From: Atrina japonica
Taxonomy: Eukaryota > Mollusca > Bivalvia > Pterioida > Pinnidae
Reading direction: 5' to 3'
Assembly (NCBI GenBank): GCA_030159075.1
Contig: BROG01000129.1
Coordinates: 241,501-305,500 of the forward strand
Length of the DNA stretch: 64,000 nt
The notes under the pieces are model-generated. The model did not search any database and had not been told where the DNA came from. It saw only the letters and a list, made by a program, of their open reading frames with translations. This document shows, one piece after another, positions 33,572-47,700 of the stretch. Position 1 is the stretch's first letter, and each line of letters begins with the position of its first letter. The position numbers and the translations under genes are program-made.

Positions 33572-36500
33572 AGAGCAGAAGTCACCAAAATTGCCACTAC
33601 AACTACTACTACCACTTGTCTTTAAACTTCTTTTTAGTACTTTAAAAAATACTACCATTAAAAGAAAAAAAATTATACTATGTATCTCTTCTATTTTAAA
33701 TCTATCTTCCTAGTTCTTTCAATATTCTAAAATTCTCATTTAACATCTGATATTTCTTAATTATAACAAAACTTGATTCAGTATGAAATGTTTACAATGC
33801 TTCAATATAAACCAGTAAATCTTCTGTAATACACTACATGCTTAATAAAAATCTCCATAATTTCACAGACAGCAATGATATAAACTGTATCAATATGGTG
33901 ACATTTCTAATTTTACAACTGCACCTAGCAACATAAAATATCAGTTAAGTGCATCAAAGTCACTGTGTAGGCAAGCTCTTATACTTATAGGAATAAACAA
34001 GTTTGTTCCTCTAAAAACAATAAATTTTCTACAGAGTTGATAAATTTTTCAATTTTAGATAAAGTCATTAGCTTTTCGTCAGATAAATGTATACAAAAGT
34101 ACATGCATTAAGAACAACATAAATTACAATTTACATACTGAAGCAGGATCAAAATCTGTCAGAATATCCCTTTGAAGCCGAAGTAGAGACTAGATTTGAC
34201 AGACATAAAATTTTCAGCTTTGGAACTGCCAATATTCCTTCATCACTTGTCTAATAATACACACTGGTTTAATCTTTGAACCAGATGGTTGATTCATTGG
34301 TAAGTGAATCACCACAATATTGATGCATCAGAAGTTCAAACAATGTACACGAGATGCATCATAAATGATGACTGTACAGTCAAACCTATACAATGGCAAT
34401 AAATTATGAACAACAACAAAACCATACTATGTCAGATGCCAGTGATTGCACTATGGTGGTACAAAATATTTTTTTGTATAATGTGTACACAAAGAAATTA
34501 TTAAGTGTGCATATAATAGAAAGAAAAATTTTCAAGTCACATGTGACACAATAATGTAATACATGTAAATAGGACTTCTCTTAATAGTGTAAAAAAAACC
34601 TTCATATTTTTTGTAAAAATTCCCATTTTACATATATATATGTGGATATATAATTCATTTCAAATTTGAAATTCTATATTGTGTATCTTTTTATTTTTGT
34701 TATTTTAGATTTCAAATTTGGTTTGAAAGTACCGTAAAAGAATTGGCAGTAATTTGTACACCAGATGTACATAAAATCGCAAAATTTTTGATTACCACAA
34801 AATGTTGCGTTCAATATTAATGCACCATGAAACAAGGGCCCATCTTTCTTCACCGACATTAACACAAACATATCTTGATGTATACATGTGTTCTAGGCAA
34901 ACAGAAAGGAGAAAGTTAAGTATACAGTAAATTAAGAGTTTTTATCCAATCACCTCATCAGAAGTATACTACTTTATATAAGAATTGGAGGATTTAAAGC
35001 ATATTTGTAAAACACATGGTGCCTTTGCTGAGGTGAACTTGCCATAGGAGTATGTCAGATTGACACACCCCTCCCATTTTTATCTGATGCATCAATAAAC
35101 ATACCAACATACAATATAACATTTAACAAAACTCTAGAAAACTTCACATACAATACAATGTTGTTATCATACCATAAACGTCCAACACATAGGTAGTGTT
35201 TAAACTTGTTTGCAAATTCCCGTGTTTCAGGTATTTCAGATAATCATTGCTCTCTCTCTCAGAAACATACATTGTCTCTAGAACATTGTCTCTAGCACAT
35301 TTCAAATTTGTCATTATTGTCCAAGTCCAAGTGAAATACATAATCAATAAAGACTGCAAGGGTTTCGCATGAGGGAGAGATGACGCATGTGAGGGAGATA
35401 TGATGCACATGAAGGAGACATGAAGTGTAGTCTCCCTGACACGTGACAGCTCTTAACCAATCCCTGACTGTTTTAGTGTTATACTGTAATATTTAAAAAA
35501 AATTGTCATTCAACCTTACCTATAGTACAAGAGCAAACATCAAAGGTTTTCTAGTATGTCTTTACAGATTTTTTTTTAACTAAGATACCACACGAAGCTG
35601 ATATTTGTATGTTTGGATGTCATAACACAAATATTCTAAATTCCCCAAAAATGAGTTAATTGTTTTTACTGTTTATTTAGATACATGTATTTGAAAATAT
35701 TTATTGAACTTTCTGCACCTGATCATAATATTTACTTTTCTACAGAGAATGCACCAGGTATAAATATTTGATCTTCAAGTTTATGATTGGTTCAAATACC
35801 TTTTAGAGAAAAAGTAGTTTTATCTTATCTTGGTAAAAAGTTAACCTGAGATAACAAGCTAAGTATACATTGTATGCCAGTATCTATTTGAATGAAACAA
35901 TGCAAGAATGACATATTTTACCTAACCTAACAAATAAATCACTTTAACTTTGAACAATATCACTTGCCTAGCCAAGGTTTAAAAGAAAAATATAAAATTG
36001 AGAAATACTATTTAGTCTGTTATAAAGTACATGAAGTTGTCTTCATTAAACAATTCAATGTCTCTTATGAAACTGACTGAGGTGCTTGCACTCATTTAAC
36101 TGGAATGATCTATTCTCTACAATCAAGGGTGAGGAAGACAGTTTATAAGACTGTTTTAATATCAATACTTCACACATCTGTCACCCAATAAGTATACATG
36201 TTAAATATCAAAGTGACCAGACATCATCTGTTGTAGTTCTAAACACAAGTTTACTTCAGCAGCTGACACCTCAAGCTACTAAAACAGCAGGAAATACAGC
36301 AGTTGTTTGAAAGATATAAACTTCTCATGCACATCCATTAACACCCTATAAAACCCCCCTTCCACAATATTTTTACTCTTATCTTATTACAATATGATAA
36401 AAATATAAAAAGAATTGTGATAAATATAAAATTTCAACAGGAGCAATAATCTATAGGTAAACATAAACATAGTCATTTGTGTGTTATTCTAGTTCAAGTA

Positions 36501-38410
36501 GGTCTTTGACCCCCAAATTCTGGTGAATGTCCTATAAATTTGACACTGGTGTCGTAAACCTCTAGAACAAAGAACTCTTCTAAACACAACTCCATTTCAA
36601 AGTTAATTTGTTATATTATCAAAAAGATACTTCAAGCAATAAAATTGACATTTACAGGTCAAGGTGAACCAATGGAGATCAGATGTTGGCTTGTTTAGAC
36701 AGAACATTGGTTGGGACCATTATGGTTGATTCAGAATAAATTCTATACTTTTAATTGCCTTTCCAGGACAATGGCCAAATACAGAAGGATGTTATGGTGG
36801 AAACTCACCAGAGCACATGATTTTGTTATGAGCAGTTAATGACTGAAAATTGAAGTATGAACATTTCAGAAATGATAACATCAAGATTGCTTCTCTTATG
36901 GGACAAACAAGTATACCAGAGGCGAAGTATTAGATTTCTTTGACCTTGAATGAACGGTTTATGGATCTTCACTCACTCAACATCTGTGCATGTAGAATTG
37001 TTAACCGGTAATCCACATGTTGACATGGATCCATTTGTAAATATTTCAAGCATAAAATTTCAGTCATTTTAACAAATATAAATTTTTAGTCTCTCTACAC
37101 ACAGATTACAAATGAACACTTTTATTTCTATTTTTGATGTTTGTTTACAATATATGCAATAGCTTATATGTGTCTTATATAATAGCTTATATTTCTGACT
37201 CGACAACACAAATTTCTAAATGAGCCCTCTCACACTTCCACCAGATCTATTCCTTGGTGCAAACTTTCCTGCATACTGTACTTTAAAGGATCCACTCTCT
37301 GGAGTTAAAGGAATGGAACTTAAATTATCAAGGATTTGTAAATAAATATTGCGATTACTTCATTGAGCATGAAGTCTATCACCTCTGGTAAGTGTGGGTA
37401 CGGGTCCCACTGGAACCTAAGATGGTTTTATGGTGAAGTTTGCTGGTGGTCTCTTCTCAGATATAATGTAACCAGGTTGTTTCTTCTAAATCTGCCAGCA
37501 TATAGCTGAAAGATTGCGGAGTCTGCATAAAACACCAATACGTATCGTCCCACAGGAACACTGTATTTATCATGATATAAGTTACAGAGCATAAATGAAG
37601 TACATTGTAAGTACTCTATGATAAAAACATAAACAGAGAAACATCACAAGTCGTGTTCCCTTAAAATGTATATGCCTCATTCTTAAGAGCAACATAAAAC
37701 AATACTACTACAGTATTTACGATGGTGAAGCAAGTATATTCATATAAATTTCCTGTGATTTGCCAATGTAGTTGCCATATCAAGAAATATTGTGCATAAT
37801 AGCTGAAGTATTTAACCTTCTTTTGATGTTTCACAATTGCTTTCTATTTATGCACTTCATATTTAAGCTACGGTAATTTTTATTTCATATCACATATGGG
37901 TACACCTGAATATGTATTTTAATGATCAAATAGCTTTTGTGCACTAAGTTGATGCAAGTACATGGTCATTGAATGAGTCAAATTACTATGGTTATCTTAG
38001 TTGGAGTTGAGAAAAAATATATGAAAGGACAGGGTGAGAAATTTTGTTTAAAAATCACTCATCCTGTGGGATAAGTGGTTTTGAAAACTATTTGTCACTA
38101 GATGTTTAATTCTGTCCCAATTTTTTACATACATTTATGGAACCATTAAGAGTAACTATTCTTTGATTTCACTGATATGCGACTTTTTAAATTAAAATGG
38201 CAGTAAAGAACTTTGAAATCGTCATGTTATTGTAAAGTTTTAGAGCTTCAGTGTAAGATTTTATAACTCGGAGAGAAAATCTACTTGTCACTGGGGATGA
38301 GTATACACCCCTATCTGCTTGTCCCCATGGAATTTTCACTCGTCAAGGATCAGTGGACGAGTACATTTTTCTCACTCTGAAGGAGCTGATATGGTAACTG
38401 AGGTGTTCAC

Positions 38411-38714
38411 TGTACAAACCGCATTTGACCCATTAAGCGTCCAGGGTGCTACAAAAATCAGAAAAGGGGTGGGCGCTTACTGGGACCAATCAATACTCAA
38501 TTTGACGTAAAACAGTTAATTTCTATAAGGCACAGTGGTAAAGTTGTTGTTATTACCGAGGACACATCAATATAATTCTGTTGCTTAGGAGCTACAGATA
38601 AACTGTTACGGTTTTTTAGGTCCAGATCTCCATGTCAGTCAGCTAGAAAAGACTCTTGGTTGTATGTAAAAAATAAAGGAGGGGAGGGGCGCTTAATGGG
38701 TAAAATCTGGTACA
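38411..38714. mobile_element. Possible MITE, ACCCATTAAGCG ends
   Basis: TGTACAAACC and ACCCATTAAGCGTCC on the left face GGGCGCTTAATGGGT and CTGGTACA on the right in inverted orientation. The arms are imperfect, and the interior is otherwise unremarkable. Confidence 0.55.
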
Positions 38715-41700
38715 CACTTTCATTAATCATTGCTCATGTGTATACGGTAATATAATGTTTATACTGGTACCGATTTTCTACTAGTCAACTGGACTAGTAG
38801 CTAAAGCACAACCATGACTCGTTACAAGTCACGGACTGGCGGACTATTGCTAATTTCGAACCCTGATAATACTAACAAACTTTATTATCACTTACTACAA
38901 TACTGACCAATTCATACTTTTTTCAAACAATGTCACTCAGCAAGCTGTAGGGCACAGAATCTGGACCATGTTACCTTAATATTGTTACTTTTTAAACAGG
39001 AGTTAGCAATCAAATCATTCTTAGTTAACAGTGCACTACACAGGTACATGTACATGTCTTGAAGTCAGTCCTGACCAGTGCATGCCTGCACTAAGCTGGC
39101 AGCAGTGTTCTGTCCTAATTTAAGGCAAGTAAGGTCATCTCATAAAACATGGGGCATTTTTAAGTTAAGAAAACAGACCAAAGTTACTCCTCCATGGTAT
39201 GATGTCTATAGTTAGTTAATTAAGGCTTATTTCTAAGATAAACAGAATTTGCTCGCTGTTTACAGAAAGCAGGTGTCTTTGTAATACAATGTTGCTTTAG
39301 CTACAGATAGGAACATTTCTAAGTGAGAAAAGATTCTAGGGGAAGGTTTACAGAGAAAATATATATCAAATAAACATTGCTTAAATTATTTAAGAAATTC
39401 TGAGAGAAACTATTTACATGTACGAGTTTGAGGAATGATTTAATCAAAAATGCATATTTTTGGGGTGGGTGGGGGAGATACAGATTAAGAATTACATATA
39501 ATAAATAGTTCATGTTTTAAATGGTTTTTTTTTTACCTATTAATTCTTTCCATGTGAAAGTCTATATGGCTAAATGGGTTAAGGTCCACATCTTGCCAGT
39601 CTCTCCACATCAAGTTCTAAATACCTCTCCCAGAAAAGATCTTAAGTAATTTATACATATATTCATCTTGAATGGAGTGGTACATGTTTCTAGACAATTT
39701 CTAGGTTTAAGAAAAATAAAAAAAACCCATCTCTATAGTAACCTAGTAATCTAGTGCAATTGTCATTTGACAGGATCCCCAGTTTGTCAAGACAAAGAGA
39801 GGGAGACTTTTACACACATGTAAGTAACCAAGTTTAGAAATACATGTACCTTTCATGTTTTTGTATCTTTTAAAAAACAAGTTGACCTACAGTATCTCAA
39901 TACTATTAACATAATCTTTATCAATTTAATTCTGACCATCATTTATACAGACACCCACTCCCCTCTCTTTGTTCATATTAAACCAAGACTTCACCTTACC
40001 TTGATCAAAACTTTTGTCTCCATGCTGCAGTGGGTGATTTAAAAATTAAATATCAGCCACTAAAGACCAGCCACAAACTCATTGATCACGCATCATTCAA
40101 TCCCTGTTGGTTCAAGATTAGATCTCTTGGAAGTTTAATTTCTTTTCTGTTTTGTCTGAGTGTGTATCAGATTTCATGGAATCTATAAGTAGCAATGTCA
40201 AACATCCAGAACCAAAGCTAAAATGCAACGTAAATCCAGCAAGTTTGTGACAAAGAAACTTAATCCAAGTCAAACTGAACGGGAAGCTGTAAACGTACTG
40301 GTATCACAGCTTATCCCAGAGAAATGTCTTCAGAAAACCCGCTGTCATGCCGACACAGCCTCCGTTATGACTCAGGCCTATCAGACAAGATGACTCATTA
40401 CGGCTGGTTAAAATACTTCCTTAGTATCAACTCAGGTTCTGCTGCAAATTATTTTTACCAAGTCTTAGCTTTGTGTCTCCATGTACATAGCTTATTCAAT
40501 TACGTGAGAAGAGATTTTTTCCATCTGCACATTTAAAAGCTATTTTCTTTGTCTAAATTTCTAAGTTAAACTTAAGCAAAAAAGTCAAGCAGCAGAAGGA
40601 AAGTGGCATTTTGCTTTGCCACTAGACCTGGGGCCATAATTTGCTAGCATCAAATCAATAAATCTGCTTTTGAAAATATTTTTCATTCGAAGCTGATAAA
40701 ACAGCCTTTGTTATGAATGATGTTATTGATCTGTGTATAATCTATTCTGTGTAATATTTAGAGAAATTAGCAAGGTGTCACACCATAATGACTAAGTCAA
40801 ACTTTTCTTCATTTATTATCATACCTGGAAGGTAGCGCGAACCAGATGGAATAATTCTGAACTAAAAACATGTGCAGGTTATCTGAGGAGAAACTAATTT
40901 TCTTTGTCACTGCAATTTGACATAAATAAATTTTGCAATTGTTCTATAAATAACCTAACATTTGTTAGTCAGACCAAAAACTAAATGTCTGGAGTAATAT
41001 TTGTAAGCTGTTGTCACAGAATATATATTCATTGAAAGATTGAAATCTCTTCCAAACCAAATCAAGTTTTATGGTATAGGCCTACATTGTATGTGCATTT
41101 AATTTACACAGAAACATTGGTCTAAGAATAGTCATTGACAGGTGCAATTTCTTAAGGGCTTTTCTGTCCTCCAGAAACGGGCTTTACGTTTCCAACTGGA
41201 CATGTTTTTCAATAAAATCTAACAGCTTTAGAAATATATAAATATACTTTCGCAGACATATTTCAGTTCTGACTAATTGATTCAAATATAAAGCTGACTT
41301 TGAATCTTGTTTGCTCAAAAGATTCAACTACAGTTGTTATCATTTCCTTGTTTATTTTCTTATTAATTACAAGAGATAATTACTTTTTCCCCCTCAGAGG
41401 TTAAAATTTGGGGATTTTCTGGCCTGAAATTTGGAAAATTATTACCATTTTGCTGTTGGAAATAAGGCTTTATACCAGAACTACACAGACCTAAGAAAAA
41501 GTATTGCCCTTTCAAACCAAATACATGTACGTTTGCAATTGTATGGTCTACATGTCTGTGTGTGTTTTACACAGAAATATAGGTCTACACACTTAACTGT
41601 GGGGTTTGCAATAAGTATTTGTCCCTAAGCATATAATTGTATAGATAATAGAAATATCATAATTAGATCATAAAAGGATCATTACACAAATCAATTATGG

Positions 41701-42040
41701 AGCAAGCTCTTGAAACTATAACATAGATATAAAAACTGTCAGGATTAGATGCCCCAGGCCAGTTTCACATGTAGGTGTAGGCAGTCTAGATGTAGGTGAG
41801 TAAGGGTGCATGTATTCATTCAGTAGGTAGTACATACCTGTGTACTCAACTAAATCACACGTGGATGTTTCATCTTTAACCTTATATATAGTTTATCTGC
41901 CATCAATAAAGAAATGTACATATACTTTCAGTACATGAACAAGGTCTGAATATTTTTGTCTGAAGTAAATTAACTGGGTGATATGAACTGGACAGTTAGC
42001 CGACTCATAACTATATAACCCAATGATGGCAATGAGTAAT

Positions 42041-42230
42041 GGACAGACACCACCAAATATTTTCCCATAGGCCTCAATGCTAATTTACAAAACTTCAGGT
42101 CACTGTCACTCCCATGTTTATTAAATCTGGGTCACCCTGTCCTGAAAGATCAATATAATATATGCAATCAAAAGTATAGGTTGCCGTTGCATTTCTACTT
42201 CAAATTTTCACTTGTTTACAACTCGTAGTA
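42041..42230 (+). repeat. Dispersed repeat, copy 1 of 2
   Basis: It runs from GGACAGACACCACCAAATAT to ACAACTCGTAGTA and is almost identical to 44358-44560. Copy 2 carries small insertions (for example AATAAGTACC). The copies are direct repeats about 2.3 kb apart. Confidence 0.9.
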
Positions 42231-44357
42231 TGAGACCCCTCCCTTTCAATTTTCATGAAGTACTACCAATATTCATGTATCTTTTTTATCACCTTAATTT
42301 CACTTATTAATGGCAAAACTAATTTTTTCATTTTCTCTGGGCTCATTTTACCCTCCGCACAACTTTGGGTGTCCAAAATGTCTGCGCCCATGTTGTAAAC
42401 AAAGCTGGTGTTTTTCCTATAGATTTATCCAAAACATTGCCAAAAATGGTCGATTTGCATTTTTTGGAAATCTCACTAACTGTACACCAAGCCCCCTTAA
42501 TAATGAGGATGGGAACCCAACCTGAAGAGAAACACAGTCTATAATGTGTCACACCCCTACCTCTATCCCATTCATTGATATTAACAAATAAATGCATTAT
42601 ATGAAGAAGTTGTCTGTTTTTCCTTCAGTTCATTCAGAATTGTTTGTAACACATATACTTCATTATTTTGAATGATTTCATACCATTATTTACCAATATT
42701 GACATCAAATAAGGGTAGAAGGTACCCCTTAATAATGGAAAAAAAGACAAAATATACCCATTTTCTTCACAAAAACTTAAAAGATCATTGCTTAATGAGT
42801 GGAACCAATTACAGAAGTAAAAAAATTTCTGAAGCTCACTTAAAAAAACCATGTCATTTTTTATATCATCAAATTGCTTTTTATTGAAAAATGAAGTGCA
42901 CCCTTAATAAAAGTGTAAAACTTCTTACCCTTACTATTTCAATTTATTGTGTTCATTTATATAAAATATGTTATGTAATCATTTTCAGACATGTCCATGT
43001 TTTGTTTCATCCCTTAATTACAGTCTCATGATGTAAGTAATTAAATACAGAGGGCAGATACTAGTCTGACTTTAAAATGACTGACTTTTAAATGGTGCAA
43101 AATGATAGTCAAATTGCTTTTAAAAGGATATGACTTATTCTGTTTCAGATGAAAAACATATACTAAGTTTTGAAACCAGTAAAAGTCAATATCAGGTGTT
43201 AATTTTTGTCTGGAATGACCCCAAGAGAGTGTTAAGTGACATTTGCTGGAAGGGGGGGGGGGGGGGGGGGTGAAAAAAGGTGATTCAAACAAAAAATGCA
43301 TGACTGAAAATTTAGAAAACTTATAAAAACATGCAACTTGAATGAATATTAGATGAGTTAATACAGAAAAAAATATAATTGATACTTTATAATTATCTTT
43401 ACAGGTAATTGAGTATGATAATTAGATAAAAATCTCTTATTGGACAATATTTCCTGGATTTAAGAAATTGAAATATTCCTTCTACAGGTTAAAATGTTGA
43501 TAGATTATGAAAAAAATGTTAAAACGCCCTATTTCTAAAGAAATTTTTTATTTACAAATTATCTATTACCCAAATTTAACACAATATGACCTAACCACAA
43601 TATGGAAATTCTTGTGTACAGATCAGCATAAGGGGGGGGGGGGGTATTTAAATTAATTTTTATACTGTTTACAGTGTATATGGCATGATGAAATATTTTA
43701 CTGATGAGACTTAAATGCTGAAATGCAGTTTAATACAATTTTCTTAAAAATGAGATGGTTTTTACCCTTCAGATACAGAACATATATACAACTAAAGGTA
43801 CAAAATACACTGCATGAGTAAAATGACATGGTCCAATATGTAGATTTTGCCCTCAAAAGAAAAAAATTAACCAGTCTTTACCTCAAAAAGGTCTGATTTT
43901 AATTCAAATGGGTTAAAATTTACAATAGAAACATCATTTCCAAAATATTTTGCTAAAATTAGTCACTATGCATAACCATAACTATATGATTTTTTATAAA
44001 AGAACATGTACATGTTTGTAGGAGAGGGTGGGGGTATACTTGAATTTTCCAAGTACAGATGGAATTTTGACCAATAAATGAAAAAATATTAGTTCTAGGT
44101 GTGATATAAAACATACAGATAAAATTAAGAGATCTCAATATGCAACAAATGCATAATAATGTGTGTAGAGGCAACACACCTATTAAATTTGCACCTTGTG
44201 GACCCCCAACAGGTGCCCCATTTCATAGAGACCCTCAAATCTGTTTAAAAGTATGAGTAAAAGTGAATGAATTGCAACTTAGGCGATAAAAACGAGAGAA
44301 ATGTCTTATTTTAAGGCTTCATCCAGCCTACATGTGTCAAATGTGCATTTCTCTATA

Positions 44358-44560
44358 GGACAGACACCACCAAATATTTTCCCATAGGCCTCAATGCTAA
44401 TTTACAAAACTTCAGGTCACTGTCACTCCCATGTTTATTAAATCTGGGTCAAATAAGTACCCTGTCCTGAAAGATCAATATTTTTGATAACAAAATATGC
44501 AATCAAAAGTATAGGTTGCCGTTGCATTTCTACTTCAAATTATGTTTACAACTCGTAGTA
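44358..44560 (+). repeat. Dispersed repeat, copy 2 of 2
   Basis: Same landmarks and order as 42041-42230 (CATAGGCCTCAATGC, TTCAGGTCACTGTCACTCCC, AGGTTGCCGTTGCATTTC). The near-identity suggests recent duplication or a young element family. Confidence 0.9.
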
Positions 44561-44696
44561 TTCCGCACCAAAGGCCAGGTTAAAAATTTTAGTTAACTTT
44601 CACTGTGCAAATGTTGACTTTCCTATGTTTATTTATATGTGGTTAAATATTATCTACCCATATCACCATCAGATTATGAAATTGATTTGATTACAT

Positions 44697-44985
44697 TAAA
44701 GGGGCAATAGCTGGTATTTTTTACTACATATACAATATACACAGACATAAAAAAAATCTTATTCCTACATATTATGTGAATATCAGGCCAGGTCCAGTGT
44801 GGTAATCATATACAAATAGTAAGGTTGGGTTAATCAATTGCAAGTGAAAAAGTGCAAATCCTCGGTTTCTCAAGCAACTTTCACAAAATAAAAAGGAATT
44901 TAAGATATTTTATGCCTGTGTATATCTCTTTTTTGTTATTGTAAATCAATCTACCTAGTTAAAAAGGAATAATAAAATGTTGAAA
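44697..44985. mobile_element. Fold-back MITE, TAAAGGGRCAATAG family, right end lost
   Basis: The left arm (TAAAGGGGCAATAGCTGG, TATACACAGACATAAA, ATTATGTGAA) is matched in inverted orientation by the right arm (CACAAAATAAAAAGGAATTT, TTTATGCCTGTGTATATC). The outer right terminus is not found. The right arm is the reverse complement of the sequence at the window end (63838-64000). Confidence 0.7.
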
Positions 44986-45395
44986 AAAAACATGTATATT
45001 GCACAAGATTTCAATTTTTATATCAATCTTCCCATAAAATGTATATTATGTTTGTACTTGCAAATTATTACATAATGCCTCAGTGGCTCACTTGTGTGCC
45101 AAATGCGGTACATTTTAATTAGTTTGAGGATATTGATGTCTATACAATATAAAGATATGGATTGATAACCATTTAAAATTTGGGGTATTTATCTCAAATT
45201 CTTGATATCAAATACCACTGACAAAGATGGGTTATAAATTTCCAGATAATGAGAATGCACTGTTAAACTCATCAACCCCTGAATAACAATGAACTCTTCT
45301 GTAAAACATTGATTTAAAACAGTGCAAATGTGTTAGGGATGAATGAGTTAAGTTTGTATAACTTTTCAGATTTAATCCAAATCGTATACCAGTAT

Positions 45396-45644
45396 CAGGA
45401 TTTTCCACCATATCATATGGGACCAAAATAAGGCCCCATTCCCAATGCAAAAACATAGCATTTCCGCCCAATTTTCATTCAAAATTTTCCAATGGAAGTC
45501 AAATGACCAAAAATTTGAAGAATTTCTTGTATTTTCAAATAGTTTGTGTATTTTTAATTTTCCCTATCGTCAATAAAATGTTGCTAAAATTCCCAATTCA
45601 AAAGGTACAGGCCCCATTCTCAAAGAGAGTCTGGAAAATCCCTG
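45396..45644. mobile_element. TIR element, CAGGGATTTTCCA family, copy 2
   Basis: The left end CAGGATTTTCCACC lacks one G; the right end is CTGGAAAATCCCTG. The interior aligns along its full length with copy 1. Confidence 0.8.
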
Positions 45645-45742
45645 TATATTACTGTATAATATGACTGTGAAAGTTTTATTCCCCCCCCCCCCCAGTTTCC
45701 CTTTTATATAAATGTCACCTGTTATAGCTGAACAAGCTTTAC

Positions 45743-45975
45743 TAGGGATTTTCCATCCTATCATAGGGGGGGATTAATAAAGCGGTAAAGCCCATTCCTG
45801 ATACAATAAAAATAAATTTCCCGCAATTTTCAGTCAAAATTATCTAGTTGTAGTCAAATGACAATAAATCTAAAAGATTCTTTAATTTTCAAACAGTTTT
45901 TCGGTATTTTTAGATTTCCAAAGCTCAATTATATGTTGATAAAAATCCCATTCCCAAGAGTGTGGGAAATCCCTG
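45743..45975. mobile_element. TIR element, CAGGGATTTTCCA family, copy 3
   Basis: The left end is TAGGGATTTTCCATCC and the right end GTGGGAAATCCCTGG. The interior is more diverged but keeps CAGTCAAAATTAT and GTCAAATGACAA. It sits only 100 bp from copy 2, in the same orientation. Confidence 0.75.
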
Positions 45976-47020
45976 GCTTGCTCTGTGAGACAAGTGCCAA
46001 AATGTAACTTTACCTAAGATGAACATGTCAAACTGTAAAATGGACTGGTGCCGGACAGCTGGACAGGACAGTATATCAACACCTGTGCATAGTAGTGTAA
46101 TAATGTGTGCAAATCTATATTAAACTGTTAATGATGTTGGCTTAGAAATACATGAAGTATATGCCCTAGTCTTGAAAAATTTTACTGAGGCCAAAACAAT
46201 TGTTATTCATCTGACATGTCTGAAAAGCCCCGCCTATTTTCTAAACGCAGTTTTGCCAACTTATTTTTTTCTAATAAAGATATGATTTTTTATCCAATTT
46301 ACATATCAAGGTGAACCAAGTGGGGAAAAGTAGCAGATTTTGCATTGGAATGGGACCCTTTATTGGACCCGCATGCTGATAATATTAATCCCTGTAGTAT
46401 TACATACTAGCTGTACACCACACATTTACAATTGTAAACTTGCAGCTATTTAACCCTTTCATCCCTACAGACCACAATAGACTGGTCTTAAATTATAGAA
46501 AAGAATATATCAATCAGAAACTCGGGGATGAAAGGGTTAACAGAACACAACTTTTAGACAAAGCTTAGGGCACAATTCAAAACAAGCATCAAATTTTGTC
46601 CGATGTCCGCATCAAATGAGCTGGATTTGTATATACAGTTCAATCTATGATACACTGCCACCTTTTGTTTTTCTTAATTCTAGAGGTATAACAGGTTTGG
46701 CAATATATGTACAAATGTATATAGAGGTTTACAATTTTCGAGGTGTGGTTGTATTTTTGTCTTTAATCCCTGCTGTATATCATATCCCATTTACAACTCA
46801 CTACAATACTTTGGGATATTTTGACCATTGTTTAAGTTTGTACAATTTTGCCACCCTATTAAAATGGCCAAAATCAAAATGTCTTTTACTTAACATTCCA
46901 AAATATGTTTGACAGCCAGAAAATCTGGAAAAGTTTCTTACATTAACTTTGAAACACTTCTAATGTTAACTTTCTTTGTTTCTGTTTAAATAATTTTTTA
47001 ACTGGTCGATATTTCTCCGA

Positions 47021-47090
47021 GTTGCTCCGTTGATAGCACCTGATCAGGTCTTTAACATGAAAGTCCATGGTTTCATCCCTGCTGGTTCAG
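47021..47090 (+). mobile_element. tRNA-related SINE head
   Basis: GTTGATAGCACCTGATCAGG resembles a pol III A box region, and GGTTTCATCCC at 47069-47079 is a good B box (compare GGTTCGANTCC), spaced as in a tRNA. No intact cloverleaf or CCA-side stem is seen, so this is a SINE remnant rather than a tRNA gene. Confidence 0.5.
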
Positions 47091-47624
47091 ATTTTCAGTC
47101 AAAGGTGAGTTTTAATTACCTGACCACACAGCTCTATGCCTACATTATACAGGATAAATGGTCTACGATGTACAGTTTGATACCTTCTGTCAAATTGTAC
47201 AAGTATAATGGCACTTAAAAAGCTGTTGGAAATACACACCACTCCAGCCGAGGACACAAATATTTCACTTGATATCTCTCTCTCCCTGCCTCCCAGGGAC
47301 AGGTGGTGAGGGCTTTAAGTAGCCACACCACTCATTAAATCAAGCAAAAGCAAGCAAACCTTTTCTACAAAAAACCTAGAACTCTCAGTATCATGTTTAT
47401 ATTTTGCACACATGAATTTTTAATGGTGCAGAAGTGTGGCAAGAAACAAGAGTAAATGTATCAAAATTACAAATCCTATAATCATCGAACACAATGAAAA
47501 TATAAATAAAAGATGAACTACTCTCAGGTCAGTCACCTGAAACTTGGGGTCTGATTACAGACACAAACCTTGCAGTACAAATATTTCTAGTTCAATAAAT
47601 GTAAATGCTGATGGTGTTTTTATG

Positions 47625-47700
47625 CCCCCTGCCTCAAAGGTCCACTGGGGGCATCTAGTGTTTGGATCGTCCGTCTGTCTGTGTCTGTTTTTCTAAAGGC
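47625..47700. repeat. Bivalve-type GGGGGCAT...CCGTCTGTCTGT repeat fragment
   Basis: TATGCCCCCTGCCTC, CTGGGGGCATCTAGTGTTTG and a CCGTCTGTCTGTGTCTG tail. I recognise this arrangement from repeats widespread in molluscs. The GCCCCC and GGGGGC blocks are mutually inverted. Confidence 0.45.

Noticed and set aside
42343..42597. Overlapping frames on both strands around 42310-42600
   Set aside because: No family resemblance or splice sites. The region has slightly higher GC, but I could not support a gene.
43249..43271. Poly-G run as a G-quadruplex or regulatory site
   Set aside because: Isolated homopolymers (also 43632-43643 and 45680-45694) are common in such genomes and prone to sequencing error; nothing ties them to a function.
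46616..46912. 98-codon frame with hydrophobic segments
   Set aside because: No recognisable family, no splice or promoter support, and composition typical of AT-rich chance frames.
47021..47090. tRNA gene
   Set aside because: A- and B-box-like text is present, but the acceptor and anticodon stems do not pair, so I called it a SINE head.
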